From Xanthomonas cissicola (GTDB taxonomy: Bacteria; Pseudomonadota; Gammaproteobacteria; Xanthomonadales; Xanthomonadaceae), in NCBI RefSeq assembly GCF_008801575.1, contig NZ_VZPL01000005.1:1-64000 (forward strand): a DNA stretch of 64,000 nt. The letters run 5' to 3'. Made by a program: the position numbers and the translations under genes. The notes under the pieces are model-generated. The model ran no database searches. It worked only from the letters and a program-made list of their open reading frames with translations, and was not told where the DNA came from. This document shows, in pieces, positions 1-9,863 of this stretch (positions within the stretch are counted from its first letter, which is position 1; each line of letters opens with the position of its first letter).

Positions 1-2
1 CC

Positions 3-521
3 GATGCACCGCCCCCGCCACCGGCGGCCGCCAGCGCACCGGCGCCTGCGCCAGCCGCCGGCCGCGCAGCGCCTGCGGCCGCAACTGCAGCTGCCCCCGC
101 AGCAATGCCCAACCCCGCAGCGGGGCCAGCCCCGGATCCGGCAACGCCGGCCGCGCCACCTGCCACGATCGTGCCGATTCCCAAGGGACCCGAGGTCAAG
201 GTCACGCCCGAGCTGGTCGCCGAAGGCAAGAAGATCTATTTTTCGGCCGGCTGCAATGCCTGTCACGGCGGTACCGGTGGCGGTGGCATGTGCCCGCCGT
301 TGACCAACGACATCTGGGTGTATGGCAGCGACGACGACACCTTGCGCACGCTGATCAGCGAAGGCACCGCGGCCATGATCACCCACGGCAAGACCCGTAT
401 CGGGCACGAAAAGGTGGCGGGGCAGATGCCGCCGTTCGCGCCGGTACTCAAGCCCGGCGATACCGAAAAGTTGCTCGCCTTCATCCACTCGATCAACAAG
501 ACCGCGGGCAAGGCGCAATGA
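3..521 (+). CDS. c-type cytochrome, 5' end outside window
   Basis: C-terminal part (at least 172 residues) of a periplasmic monohaem cytochrome c. The frame is open to the left edge, so the start lies outside. The visible N-terminal part is an Ala/Pro-rich linker. It is followed by a haem-binding CNACH motif (codons 252-266) and a Met in QMPPF (codon 426-428) that can serve as the distal haem ligand. This is a typical small class I cytochrome domain. The stop codon overlaps the start of the next gene (ATGA), so the two are translationally coupled. With the downstream beta-propeller protein and alcohol dehydrogenase it probably passes electrons from a periplasmic alcohol or quinoprotein oxidation to the respiratory chain. 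That role is inferred from context. Confidence 0.85.
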   Translation, partial: DAPPPPPAAASAPAPAPAAGRAAPAAATAAAPAAMPNPAAGPAPDPATPAAPPATIVPIPKGPEVKVTPELVAEGKKIYFSAGCNACHGGTGGGGMCPPLTNDIWVYGSDDDTLRTLISEGTAAMITHGKTRIGHEKVAGQMPPFAPVLKPGDTEKLLAFIHSINKTAGKAQ

Positions 522-1576
522 GGTCAGCGCCTGCTCGCTGGTCGCGCATGTGTGCAGCAGGGATGCTGGGTGCGTTGCTGCTGGCGGGCTGCCAGCGCGA
601 TGCCGTCACACCGGCCTCCACCACCGCACCTGCGGCGAGCGGCAACGCAACACCGGCGCCGGCGCCGGCGCCGGCAACGCCGCCGGTGCTTGCGTATGTG
701 CCCAATCAACGCAGTGGCACCGTTTCGGTGATCGATACGCACACCGACACGGTGGTGCGCACGCTCAGCGCGCAGGGCCAGCTCGGCAAGCGCTTGCAGC
801 AGCTACTGCCCGGCCCGCAAGGGCATCTGTACCTGATCGATGCCGAACACCACAGGTTGGTCGAACTGGATAGCGAAAGAGATGCGGTGTTGCGCAGCGT
901 GGACATCGGCGAGAACGCCGAAGGCATCGCGTTGTCGCCGGACGGCAAGCAATTGGCGATATGCGTGGAAGGCCAGAATCAGGTGATGCTGATCGACGCG
1001 GCGCAACTCGCCGTGCAGCAGGTGATCGCCACGCGCGGGCAGGCGCCGGAGCATTGCGCCTACACCCCGGATGGCAAGTGGTTGCTCACCAGCAATGAAG
1101 GCTCCAACGACATGGACATGATCGAACTGGCCACCCATCGATCGCGCGGTGTGGTGGCCACCAGCGGTCATCCGCGCGGCATGGCGTTCGCACCCGACGG
1201 GCACAGCGTGTACATCGCGCAGGAAACCGCCAACGTGGTGGACGTGATCGACCTGCAGACGCGTCAGCGTCGCGCCAGTCTGCCGGCCGGCGTGCGCACC
1301 GCCGGCGTCGCGCTGTCGGCCGATGGCACGCGGCTGTATGCGTCCAACGGTGGCGCAGGCACGGTCAGCGTGATCGATCTCAATATCGCGCGCGCGCTGG
1401 CCGAGATTCCGGTTGGGCAGCGTCCGTGGAATCCGGCGTTGACGCCTGCCGGCGACAAGCTCTATGTCGCCAACGGGCGATCCAACAGCGTGAGCGTGAT
1501 CGACACCGCCAGCTTGCGCGAACTCAAACAGATCCCCGTGGGCGAGCTGCCGTGGGGCGTGATCATCGCGCGCTGA
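518..1576 (+). CDS. YVTN-family beta-propeller lipoprotein
   Basis: 352-residue protein. The ATG at 518 overlaps the cytochrome stop and begins a lipoprotein signal peptide with lipobox LLAGC. An Ala/Pro linker follows, then repeated blades of the YVTN/surface-antigen type: [28 protein letters not shown] and [14 protein letters not shown], each followed by IPVG-like turns. Such seven-bladed propellers often accompany quinoprotein dehydrogenases and c-type cytochromes in the periplasm. The exact substrate or partner cannot be read from the sequence. The longer open frame upstream (from 290) overlaps the cytochrome gene and is not used as the start. Confidence 0.85.
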   Translation: MRSAPARWSRMCAAGMLGALLLAGCQRDAVTPASTTAPAASGNATPAPAPAPATPPVLAYVPNQRSGTVSVIDTHTDTVVRTLSAQGQLGKRLQQLLPGPQGHLYLIDAEHHRLVELDSERDAVLRSVDIGENAEGIALSPDGKQLAICVEGQNQVMLIDAAQLAVQQVIATRGQAPEHCAYTPDGKWLLTSNEGSNDMDMIELATHRSRGVVATSGHPRGMAFAPDGHSVYIAQETANVVDVIDLQTRQRRASLPAGVRTAGVALSADGTRLYASNGGAGTVSVIDLNIARALAEIPVGQRPWNPALTPAGDKLYVANGRSNSVSVIDTASLRELKQIPVGELPWGVIIAR

Positions 1577-1610
1577 GCGGCCGGCAGGCCGACGGCTTCA
1601 GGGAGGCCGG

Positions 1611-2717
1611 ATGAAGACACGCGCTGCGGTGGCCTGGGGTCCGCACCAGCCGTTGACCATCGAAGAAGTAGACCTGCAGCCGCCGCGTCCCGGCGAGGTG
1701 CTGGTGCGCCTGGTCGCCACCGGCATTTGCCATGGCGATGCGCATGCGTTGGCGCATGGCCATGCCGGCAGCTTTCCGGCGATCCTGGGGCAGGAGGGCG
1801 CCGGCATTGTCGAAGACGTCGGGATCGGCGTCACCAGCGTGCGGTCCGGCGATCACGTGATTCCGCTGTATATGCCCGAATGCGGCGTGTGCAAATTCTG
1901 CCGTTCCGGCCGTACAAATTTGTGCCAGGCGATTCGCAGCAGCCAGGAACGTGGCCTGATGCCTGACGGCAGCAGCCGGTTTTCGTTGCATGGGCGGCCG
2001 ATCCTGCATCACATGGGCACCAGCACGTTTTCCGAATACACCGTATTGCCGGAGATTGCAGTCGCACGCATCCATCCGGAGGCGCCGCTGGAGCAGGCCT
2101 GCCTGCTCGGCTGCACGGTCACCACCGGCGTCGGTGCGGTGCTCAACAGCACGCATGTGCGGCCGGGCGATTGCGTGGCGGTGTTCGGGCTGGGCGGCAT
2201 CGGATTGTCGGTGATACAGGGCGCGCTGCTGGCGCAGGCCGGCCGCATCATCGCGGTGGACATCGACCCTGCGAAATTCGCACTGGCACGTACGCTGGGC
2301 GCCACCGATTGCCTAGATCCGCGCGACTACGGTGCGCCGATCCAGCAGGTGATCGTGGACCTGACCGATGGCGGTGCCGACCACAGTTTCGAATGCGTCG
2401 GCGATGTCGGCGCGATGCGGGCGGCGCTGGAGTGTTGCCACAAGGGCTGGGGCGAGAGCGTCATCCTGGGCATGGCCGACGACACGCAGGAAATCAGCAC
2501 GCGCCCGTTTCAATTGGTCACCGGGCGGGTGTGGCGCGGCAGCGCCTTCGGCGGCGTCAAAGGCCGCAGCGAGCTACCCGGTTACGTCGAACGCTATCTG
2601 CACGGCGATATCCAGCTGGCGCCGTTGATCACGCGCACGCTGGCGCTGGATGACATCAACCAGGCGTTGACGGACCTGCGTGCGGCGCGCGGCATCAAAT
2701 CCATCGTGGCGTATTGA
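1611..2717 (+). CDS. Zinc-type alcohol dehydrogenase, class III-like
   Basis: 368-residue medium-chain dehydrogenase/reductase preceded by a good ribosome site (GGGAGG, 1600-1605). It resembles S-(hydroxymethyl)glutathione dehydrogenase and related NAD-dependent alcohol dehydrogenases. Visible parts are GICHGDA with the first catalytic zinc ligand C40, the structural-zinc cysteines in [17 protein letters not shown], and the Rossmann glycine motif GLGGIG. The usual second zinc ligand, the His of GHEGAG, is Gln here (ILGQEGAG, Q61), so catalysis or metal binding may differ. It lies 34 nt after the propeller gene and its stop touches the leader of the TonB receptor, which suggests one operon oxidising an alcohol or aldehyde. 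Confidence 0.88.
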   Translation: MKTRAAVAWGPHQPLTIEEVDLQPPRPGEVLVRLVATGICHGDAHALAHGHAGSFPAILGQEGAGIVEDVGIGVTSVRSGDHVIPLYMPECGVCKFCRSGRTNLCQAIRSSQERGLMPDGSSRFSLHGRPILHHMGTSTFSEYTVLPEIAVARIHPEAPLEQACLLGCTVTTGVGAVLNSTHVRPGDCVAVFGLGGIGLSVIQGALLAQAGRIIAVDIDPAKFALARTLGATDCLDPRDYGAPIQQVIVDLTDGGADHSFECVGDVGAMRAALECCHKGWGESVILGMADDTQEISTRPFQLVTGRVWRGSAFGGVKGRSELPGYVERYLHGDIQLAPLITRTLALDDINQALTDLRAARGIKSIVAY

Positions 2718-2728
2718 AGGAGATGCAC

Positions 2729-5113
2729 ATGGCAGCAGGCAGATGCAGGACAGCGACGCTGCATCGCACGGGATTGGCAGGCGCATGGGCCATGACCCTG
2801 CTCGCACGCAGCGCATTGGCCGTTGCAGCGGAAACACCGCAAGTCACCTGGTTGGACCGTATCGAGGTCACCGCCACGCCGATCCCCGGCACCACCATCG
2901 ATGCGGCGCAATTGCCGTACATGGTGCAGTCGGCAAGCAACGCCGAGCTGTCGCGTGGGCGCAGCAACAACCTGAGCGATCTGCTGCAGCGGCGCTTCGT
3001 CGGCGTGGACGGCAACGACGTGCAGGGCAGCGCGTTCCAGAACGATCTCACCTTCCACGGTTTTCGCGCTTCTGCCTTGCCGGGCGCTTCGCAAGGGGTG
3101 TCGGTGTATCTGGATGGCGTACGGTTCAACGAACCGTTCGCCGATATCGTCAGTTGGGACATGCTGCCCGAAGCGGCGATCACCGCGGTGACGCTGATGC
3201 CGGGTTCCAACCCGTTGTTCGGGCCGAACACGCTGGGCGGCGCGGTGGTGCTGTCTACCGCGTCGGGGCTGACCGCACCGGGATTACAGGGCGAATTGAG
3301 TATCGGCAGCGGCGCGCGCAAGCGGCTGGATGCCGGTTATGGCGTCGCCGGCGCCGACGGCTGGCATGGCTTCGTTGCGGTGACCGGCTTCGACGAAAAC
3401 GGCTGGCGTGCTGCCTCCGAAGGCCGGCTTGGCACCGTGTTCGGCAAGGTCGGTAAGCAAGGCGAGCAGACCGACTGGAGCCTGTCGCTGCTGCACGGGC
3501 GCAGCCGTCTGATCGGCAATGGCCTGCTGCCGGACACGCGGTATACCGACGAGGGGCCAGAGCCCGGCTTGTATCGCGCCGATCGGCGTTCGGTGTATAC
3601 CTCGCCCGATCTCACCCGCAATCGCAACACCTTATTGACCGTGCAGCTGGACCATCGTTTCGATGCAGACAGTGCGTTGCACGCCCTCGCTTATTCGCGC
3701 GTAGGGCGCCGCGACACTGTCAATGGCGATATCGGCGAAGACTACGAAGCGTTCGTCGAAGAATGCGCGTCCGGTTACGCGGCCGATGGCAGCGCACTGG
3801 ATGCCGAGTGCGATGTCGCCCGCACCGATGCCGACACGTTGCACACCGGCGCGCTCAACACCACCCAGATGCGTCAGCAAGCACAGGGCGTCGCGCTCAA
3901 CCTGAGCATGCAGCGGGGCGCGCACGCGCTCACGGCGGGTGTCACCTTCGATCGCGGCCATGTGCGTTACCGGCAGTTCGCCCGCGATGGCTGGGTGCAG
4001 CCCGACCGCTCGGTCGCTGCCGATCCCGATGCCGAACGCGCCTTCTTTTCCGGTGTACGCGGCAGCACCGAGACGCTGGGCATGTTCCTCGCCGACACCT
4101 GGGCGCTGAGCAATGCGACCCATCTCACCGCTGCAGTGCGCTGGAATCGTGTGGTGGTGGACAACATTCTTTCCACCGCCGACGACGGCGACCGCCCACG
4201 CGAGCGCTTCGTCTATGCCAAGGCCAACCCGTCGTTGGGCCTTACGCATCGGCTCGATTCGGGGCTGACGCTGTACGGCTCGGTCGCGCAGAACAGCCGT
4301 GCACCGACCGCCATCGAATTGGGCTGCGCCGATCCCACCCAGCCCTGTCGGTTGCCGACCGGCCTGCAGGCCGATCTGCGGCTGGAGCAGATCATCTCGC
4401 GCACCTACGAACTGGGCGCGCGCTGGACGCCGTCGGCCGACCGCAACGCCACGCTGTCGGTCTACCGCGCCGACAATCGCGACGACATTCTGTTTCTACG
4501 CGCACCGGATACGCAATTGGGCTACTTCGACAATGTCGGCCGCACGCGCTATCAGGGCGTGGACGCGGCACTGCATCTGCGCAGCGGCGATTGGCAGTGG
4601 TGGGCCGGCTACAGCTACCTGGATGCCACTTACCGCAGCGGTGGCCAATTGCTGTCCGGCGAGCGCGTGATCGCGCTGCGGCCGGGCCTGCGGATCGCCG
4701 CGCTACCGCGGCACAACCTCAAGCTCGGGATGGCGTGGCAGCGCGATGCGCTGACGCTGGGCGTAGGCGTGCGTGCGGTCTCCGGGCGGGTGGCCAGCGG
4801 CAACGAAGATGGCCAGGTCGACAATGCCGAAGAAGGCCAGACCGCACCCGAGCGCCTCGACATCGGCAGCGCCGGCTATGCCCTGGTCGACCTGCAGGCG
4901 CGCTGGACCATCAACGCGCGGGTGTCGCTGTTCGCCCGGATCGACAACGTCTTCGACCGCCACTACGCCACCTATGCCGCCGTGGCCGAAGACGTGTTTC
5001 CCGACGGCGAACTCGCACGTCCGCAGGATGCGCCAGTGGAAACCGGCCCGGCACGCTTTCTCGCACCTGGTGTGCCGCGACAGTATTTGATTGGGTTGCG
5101 TTGGGCGCTTTGA
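2729..5113 (+). CDS. TonB-dependent receptor
   Basis: 794-residue outer-membrane receptor. The ATG at 2729 is chosen because AAGGAG (2717-2722) lies six bases before it; the frame also opens at a TTG (2714) and an ATG (2723). A signal peptide ends near ALAVAAE. A TonB-box-like segment (DRIEVTATP) and the plug domain follow, then a long beta-barrel ending in a C-terminal aromatic/hydrophobic strand (QYLIGLRWAL). It begins directly after the alcohol dehydrogenase and may import the substrate or a cofactor of that pathway. The ligand is unknown. Confidence 0.9.
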   Translation: MAAGRCRTATLHRTGLAGAWAMTLLARSALAVAAETPQVTWLDRIEVTATPIPGTTIDAAQLPYMVQSASNAELSRGRSNNLSDLLQRRFVGVDGNDVQGSAFQNDLTFHGFRASALPGASQGVSVYLDGVRFNEPFADIVSWDMLPEAAITAVTLMPGSNPLFGPNTLGGAVVLSTASGLTAPGLQGELSIGSGARKRLDAGYGVAGADGWHGFVAVTGFDENGWRAASEGRLGTVFGKVGKQGEQTDWSLSLLHGRSRLIGNGLLPDTRYTDEGPEPGLYRADRRSVYTSPDLTRNRNTLLTVQLDHRFDADSALHALAYSRVGRRDTVNGDIGEDYEAFVEECASGYAADGSALDAECDVARTDADTLHTGALNTTQMRQQAQGVALNLSMQRGAHALTAGVTFDRGHVRYRQFARDGWVQPDRSVAADPDAERAFFSGVRGSTETLGMFLADTWALSNATHLTAAVRWNRVVVDNILSTADDGDRPRERFVYAKANPSLGLTHRLDSGLTLYGSVAQNSRAPTAIELGCADPTQPCRLPTGLQADLRLEQIISRTYELGARWTPSADRNATLSVYRADNRDDILFLRAPDTQLGYFDNVGRTRYQGVDAALHLRSGDWQWWAGYSYLDATYRSGGQLLSGERVIALRPGLRIAALPRHNLKLGMAWQRDALTLGVGVRAVSGRVASGNEDGQVDNAEEGQTAPERLDIGSAGYALVDLQARWTINARVSLFARIDNVFDRHYATYAAVAEDVFPDGELARPQDAPVETGPARFLAPGVPRQYLIGLRWAL

Positions 5114-5117
5114 CTAC

Positions 5118-5191
5118 GGGAATGGGGAATCGGGAATGGGGAATCGTAGAGCGTCAGCGAACTGCTTTTCTCCATTCCCGATTCCCCATTC
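5118..5191. repeat. Inverted GGGAATS heptamer array (copy 1)
   Basis: Left arm 5118-5145 is four tandem heptamers of the GGGAATG/GGGAATC type. Right arm 5172-5191 is the complementary CATTCCC/GATTCCC series. The loop is 26 nt. It lies between two convergent genes, and its right arm overlaps the acoR stop codon. The G-rich arm has four G-runs spaced for quadruplex formation, and the two arms can also pair as a hairpin. Confidence 0.85.
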
Positions 5192-7175
5192 ACCCCGTCT
5201 CCAGCCCATGCTTGCGCAGCTTGCGGTACAGCGTGTTGCGACTGATACCCAGGGCATCGGCGGTGCGGCTGACATTCCAGCGGTGGCGTTCGAGTTGTTG
5301 CTGCAGCACCAGCCGCTCGGCCTGATCCAATGCCACGCGGCCAGACATATCGTCGGCCGCGACCGCTCGTCCATCGACCAGGCAGGGTGCGCTGCCGGCG
5401 TCGACGATCTCCTGCGGCAGATTCGGCAAGCGAATCACCTCGTCACTGCACAGCACGGCCGCCGTGCGCAGCACGTTGCGCAGTTGGCGCAAGTTACCCG
5501 GCCAGGCGTAGCTGAGCAGCTTGTGCAGCGCCTCTTCGCTGATGCGCACGCCTTGCTCGCCGTTTTCTTCGCGCAGCAGCGTGCGAATCAGCTCGGCCTT
5601 GTCGCTGCGTTCGCGTAGCGGCGGCAGGTGCAGCACCACGCCGTTGAGGCGGTAGTACAGGTCCTCGCGGAATTCGCCGGCGGCCACCATCTGCGCCAGG
5701 TCGCGGTGGCTGGCGCTGATCACGTGCAGTTCCAGCGGCATCGCACGGTCGCTGCCCAGCGGGGTCACGCTCTGTTCTTCGAGCACGCGCAGCAGCCGCG
5801 TCTGCAGCGGCAGCGGCATGTCGCCGATCTCGTCCAGGAATAAGGTGCCTCCGCTGGCCTGCAGCAACTTGCCGTGGCGGCCTTCGCGCGCGGCATCGGT
5901 GAACGCGCCGCGTGCGTAGCCGAACAGTTCGCTCTCGATCAGCGCCTCGGGGATCGCCGCACAGTTCACCGCCACGAACGGCCGCGCCGCCCATGGCGAG
6001 CCGCGGTGCACCGCCTTGGCGAACTCCTCCTTGCCGGTGCCGGTGGCGCCACATAGCAGGATCGACACGCGATGCGCGACCAGCTTCAGCGCGTTGTCCA
6101 GGTTGTGGCGCATGCGCGGATCGGAGCCGACGTGTTCGCGTGCGTAAGCCGCCTGGTCATCGTCGGCGGTGGTGGCCTGCGCGCCGCCAGCAACCACGTT
6201 GCGGCGCGGCGGCTGCGCCAGGGCGAAGAAGCGGCGTCCGTGGCAGGCGCAGCGGATCGACCACAGCGTGCTGGCGTCGTTGCGCGCACGCTGCTCCACG
6301 GTGTCGAAGTCCAGCTGCATCACCTGCGAGATGTCGCGCCCGACCAGCAGGCTGCGGTCGCCCTTGCCGAGCTGTTCCAGTGCCGCTTCGTTGACGGCCA
6401 GCACGCAGCCGTCGGCGCCGATCGCCATCAGCGCCTCGTGCAACAGGCCGGCGAACTCCGGGCGGCTGTGGAAGCGCAGGATCCACGCGTGCCGGTACTG
6501 CGCCAGGAAATACGAACGTGCGATCTGTGCCGCCGACATGCGCACCAGCGCGCTGGTATGGCGTTGTACCAGCCTGGTGTCGCGCGCATCCGGTGTGGAC
6601 GCATCCAGCACCGCCAGCAATTGCCCGTGCGGGTCGAGGATGGGCGCACCGCTGCACGACAGCGGCAGGTGCCGGGCCAGGTAATGCTCGCCGCGGTGCA
6701 CGCCGAGCGCGCTGCGCTCCACCGCGCAGGTGCCGATACCGTTGGTGCCCTGGTAGCGCTCGGCCCAGCTGGCGCCGCAGAACAACCCGGTCTGGCGGAA
6801 TTCGCGCAGCAATGCCGGGTCGTGCACGCTGTGCAGCAAGGTCGCCTCGGCGTCGGCGAACACCACGGCGTAGCCGCCGCCGGCGATCTGCTCGTAGAGG
6901 TTCTCCATCTCCACCTTGGCGATGCGCAGCACTTCCTCAAGCCGCTGCTGGCGCTCGCGCAGCTCGCTGCCGTCATGGACCATCGGCGACGGGGGAGCAT
7001 CCGGACTCAGCCCATACTCGTCCAGGCAGCGCTGCCACGAGCGCGCCAGCGCTGGCGGCAGTGGTTCGATCTGGCGGAAGCGGCGCATCCGCGCCAGCAA
7101 CGCGGATTCGGCCTCGGCAGCGGACGAGGGCCCAGGCGTGGCCTGCAGGAGGTTGGCGACAGTCACTTCCGACAC
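5190..7175 (-). CDS. acoR: AcoR-type sigma-54-dependent activator
   Basis: 661-residue regulator starting at GTG (7175) with GAGGAAG eight to ten bases upstream. The N-terminal half (about 75-240) resembles the GAF sensor region of acetoin-catabolism activators. The AAA+ domain has Walker A GATGTGKE (376-383), Walker B FLDEIGD (446-452) and the arginine-rich segment FREDLYYRLN. The C-terminus is a Fis-type helix-turn-helix (about 630-655, SRTADALGISRNTLYRKL). The sigma-54 contact loop reads GAFTDA (423-428) rather than the common GAFTGA. It faces the alcohol dehydrogenase/TonB cluster and probably activates it or the genes to its left. Confidence 0.88.
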   Translation of the reverse strand: MSEVTVANLLQATPGPSSAAEAESALLARMRRFRQIEPLPPALARSWQRCLDEYGLSPDAPPSPMVHDGSELRERQQRLEEVLRIAKVEMENLYEQIAGGGYAVVFADAEATLLHSVHDPALLREFRQTGLFCGASWAERYQGTNGIGTCAVERSALGVHRGEHYLARHLPLSCSGAPILDPHGQLLAVLDASTPDARDTRLVQRHTSALVRMSAAQIARSYFLAQYRHAWILRFHSRPEFAGLLHEALMAIGADGCVLAVNEAALEQLGKGDRSLLVGRDISQVMQLDFDTVEQRARNDASTLWSIRCACHGRRFFALAQPPRRNVVAGGAQATTADDDQAAYAREHVGSDPRMRHNLDNALKLVAHRVSILLCGATGTGKEEFAKAVHRGSPWAARPFVAVNCAAIPEALIESELFGYARGAFTDAAREGRHGKLLQASGGTLFLDEIGDMPLPLQTRLLRVLEEQSVTPLGSDRAMPLELHVISASHRDLAQMVAAGEFREDLYYRLNGVVLHLPPLRERSDKAELIRTLLREENGEQGVRISEEALHKLLSYAWPGNLRQLRNVLRTAAVLCSDEVIRLPNLPQEIVDAGSAPCLVDGRAVAADDMSGRVALDQAERLVLQQQLERHRWNVSRTADALGISRNTLYRKLRKHGLETG

Positions 7176-7261
7176 GTGGCGCTTCCTCGGTCCCTACCCG
7201 GGGCCAGAGCGGCAGTGACGCATAAACCGGGGCGAGGCTCAAACCGCGGTGCAGCAAACGC

Positions 7262-7434
7262 CGGGATTGGAGATTGGGGGTTGGGGAGTAGGGATTGGCA
7301 AGAGCGGCTTGGCTGGGGTGGCTCCTTTTGCGCCTCGGCCAAAACGAAAAAACCGCGCGATCGCGCGGTTCTTCGTGGCCTCAAAACGCAGGATTGCTGC
7401 TTTGCGACTCCCCAATCCGACTTCCTAATCCCAG
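7262..7434. repeat. Degenerate inverted heptamer array (copy 2)
   Basis: Left arm 7262-7299 is a degenerate G-rich series (GGGATTGGAG, GGGGTTGGGG, GGGATTGG). Right arm 7407-7434 is C-rich (CTCCCCAATCC, CTTCCTAATCCC). The arms flank about 107 bp that include a rho-independent terminator for the kinase gene. The right arm ends just before the kinase stop codon. Confidence 0.65.
7346..7370 (-). terminator. Rho-independent terminator of the PfkB kinase gene
   Basis: The 20-nt perfect palindrome AACCGCGCGATCGCGCGGTT (7351-7370), followed on the minus strand by a run of T (7346-7352 complement), is a strong intrinsic terminator about 67 nt past the kinase stop. Confidence 0.85.
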
Positions 7435-7436
7435 GC

Positions 7437-8369
7437 TTACAACGCGTAGCCGAACTGCTGCTTGAACTGGTCGTTGAACTCGGCGAAGTCGAAGCGCTGG
7501 TTCTGGGTGCCGGGGTGTTCCACTTTCAGTGCGCCCATCAGGTTGCCCATGCGGCCGATCGTCAACCAGTCGTAGCCACCCTGGATGCCGTAGATCAGGC
7601 CAGCGCGGAACGCGTCGCCGCAGCCGGTCGGGTCGACCACGCGCCGCTCGTGCGCCGGCGGAATGTCGTAGGTTTTCTCCGGGGTATGCACCAGCGCGCC
7701 CTTGGGGCCCTGCGTGGTGATGTAGGCCTGCACGCGCGAGACGATGTCTTTTTCGTCCCAGCCGGTGCGCTCCTGCAACAGGTTCGACTCGTAGTCGTTG
7801 ACCACCACGTACTGGGCCTGCTCGATGAACTGGCGCAGCTCCGGGCCGTTGAACAGCGGCATCGCCTGGCCAGGGTCGAAGATGAAAGGAATGCCAGCAG
7901 CAGCGAACTCTTCCGCGTTCTGGATCATGCCTTCGCGCCCGTCCGGGCCGACCAGGCCGAGGGTCACGCCCGGCACATCCTTCACGTGGTTTTCGTAGCT
8001 GCGCATCATCGCGCCCGGATGGAAGGCGGTGATCTGGTTGTTATCGTGGTCGGTGGTGATGAAGGCCTGCGGGGTGAACAGGTCGTCGATGATCTTCACC
8101 CGCGACAGGTCGATGCCCAACGTTTCGAAGTGTTCGCGGTACGGGCCGAAATCCTGGCCGACGGTGCCCATCGGGATCGGCGCGCCACCGAGCAGATGCA
8201 GGTTGTAGGCGATGTTGCCGGCGCAGCCGCCGAACTCGCGGCGCATGCGCGGCACCAGGAACGACACATTCAGGATATGCACCTTGTCCGGCAGGATGTG
8301 GTTCTTGAACTGGTCCGGAAACACCATGATGGTGTCGTAGGCGAGGGAACCACAGATCAGTGCGGACAT
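7437..8369 (-). CDS. PfkB-family carbohydrate/adenosine kinase
   Basis: 310-residue cytoplasmic kinase of the ribokinase/PfkB family. The ATG at 8369 begins MSALICGSLAYDTIM; the open frame runs further upstream but that part does not look like this family. The GG-containing N-terminal signature (GGCAGNIAYNLHLLGG) and the C-terminal PfkB signature with the catalytic Asp (DPTGCGDAFRAG) are both present. Xanthomonas homologues are usually annotated adenosine kinase or sugar kinase; the substrate cannot be decided here. It is divergent from mreB with about 275 nt between them and has its own terminator. Confidence 0.88.
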   Translation of the reverse strand: MSALICGSLAYDTIMVFPDQFKNHILPDKVHILNVSFLVPRMRREFGGCAGNIAYNLHLLGGAPIPMGTVGQDFGPYREHFETLGIDLSRVKIIDDLFTPQAFITTDHDNNQITAFHPGAMMRSYENHVKDVPGVTLGLVGPDGREGMIQNAEEFAAAGIPFIFDPGQAMPLFNGPELRQFIEQAQYVVVNDYESNLLQERTGWDEKDIVSRVQAYITTQGPKGALVHTPEKTYDIPPAHERRVVDPTGCGDAFRAGLIYGIQGGYDWLTIGRMGNLMGALKVEHPGTQNQRFDFAEFNDQFKQQFGYAL

Positions 8370-8500
8370 CGAGTCGGGCCTTTGCGTTGGGAAAACCCGC
8401 CAATTGCCGGGCATGGCAGCGGGACGGCGCGTGCGCCGCGGCGCAAAGGGTAACGGCTGCGGCCGATCAGAGCCAGAACCGCATGCCATGGCCGGCGTGA

Positions 8501-9691
<1,191 letters not shown>

Positions 9692-9697
9692 AGCGCT

Positions 9698-9854
9698 CGG
9701 GAATCGGGAATCGGGAAAGGGGAATCGTGAGAGCGGTTCCTGCCTACGGCCCTGAGTGGTTGCATCGTGATCCCGCCAATTTGAGTTCTCGCCTTACCCG
9801 TCGCGTGGGCAGCCACCTGCTCCCCGATTCCCTATTCCCGACTCCCCATTCCCG
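9698..9854. repeat. Inverted heptamer array between mreB and mreC (copy 3)
   Basis: Left arm 9698-9725 (tandem GGGAATC units, one imperfect) and right arm 9821-9854 (GATTCCC-type units) flank 95 bp with no convincing gene. The element fills the mreB-mreC gap and ends nine bases before the mreC start codon, where a ribosome site would lie. Confidence 0.85.
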
Positions 9855-9863
9855 GCCCTGACA

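Noticed and set aside
290-517. Longer N-terminus for the YVTN protein from the upstream in-frame start
   Set aside because: It overlaps the cytochrome gene and would bury the lipoprotein signal that begins at 518.
6072-8453. Open frame of 793 codons on the plus strand opposite acoR and the PfkB kinase
   Set aside because: Antisense shadow of two well-supported genes; composition and lack of start signals argue against coding.
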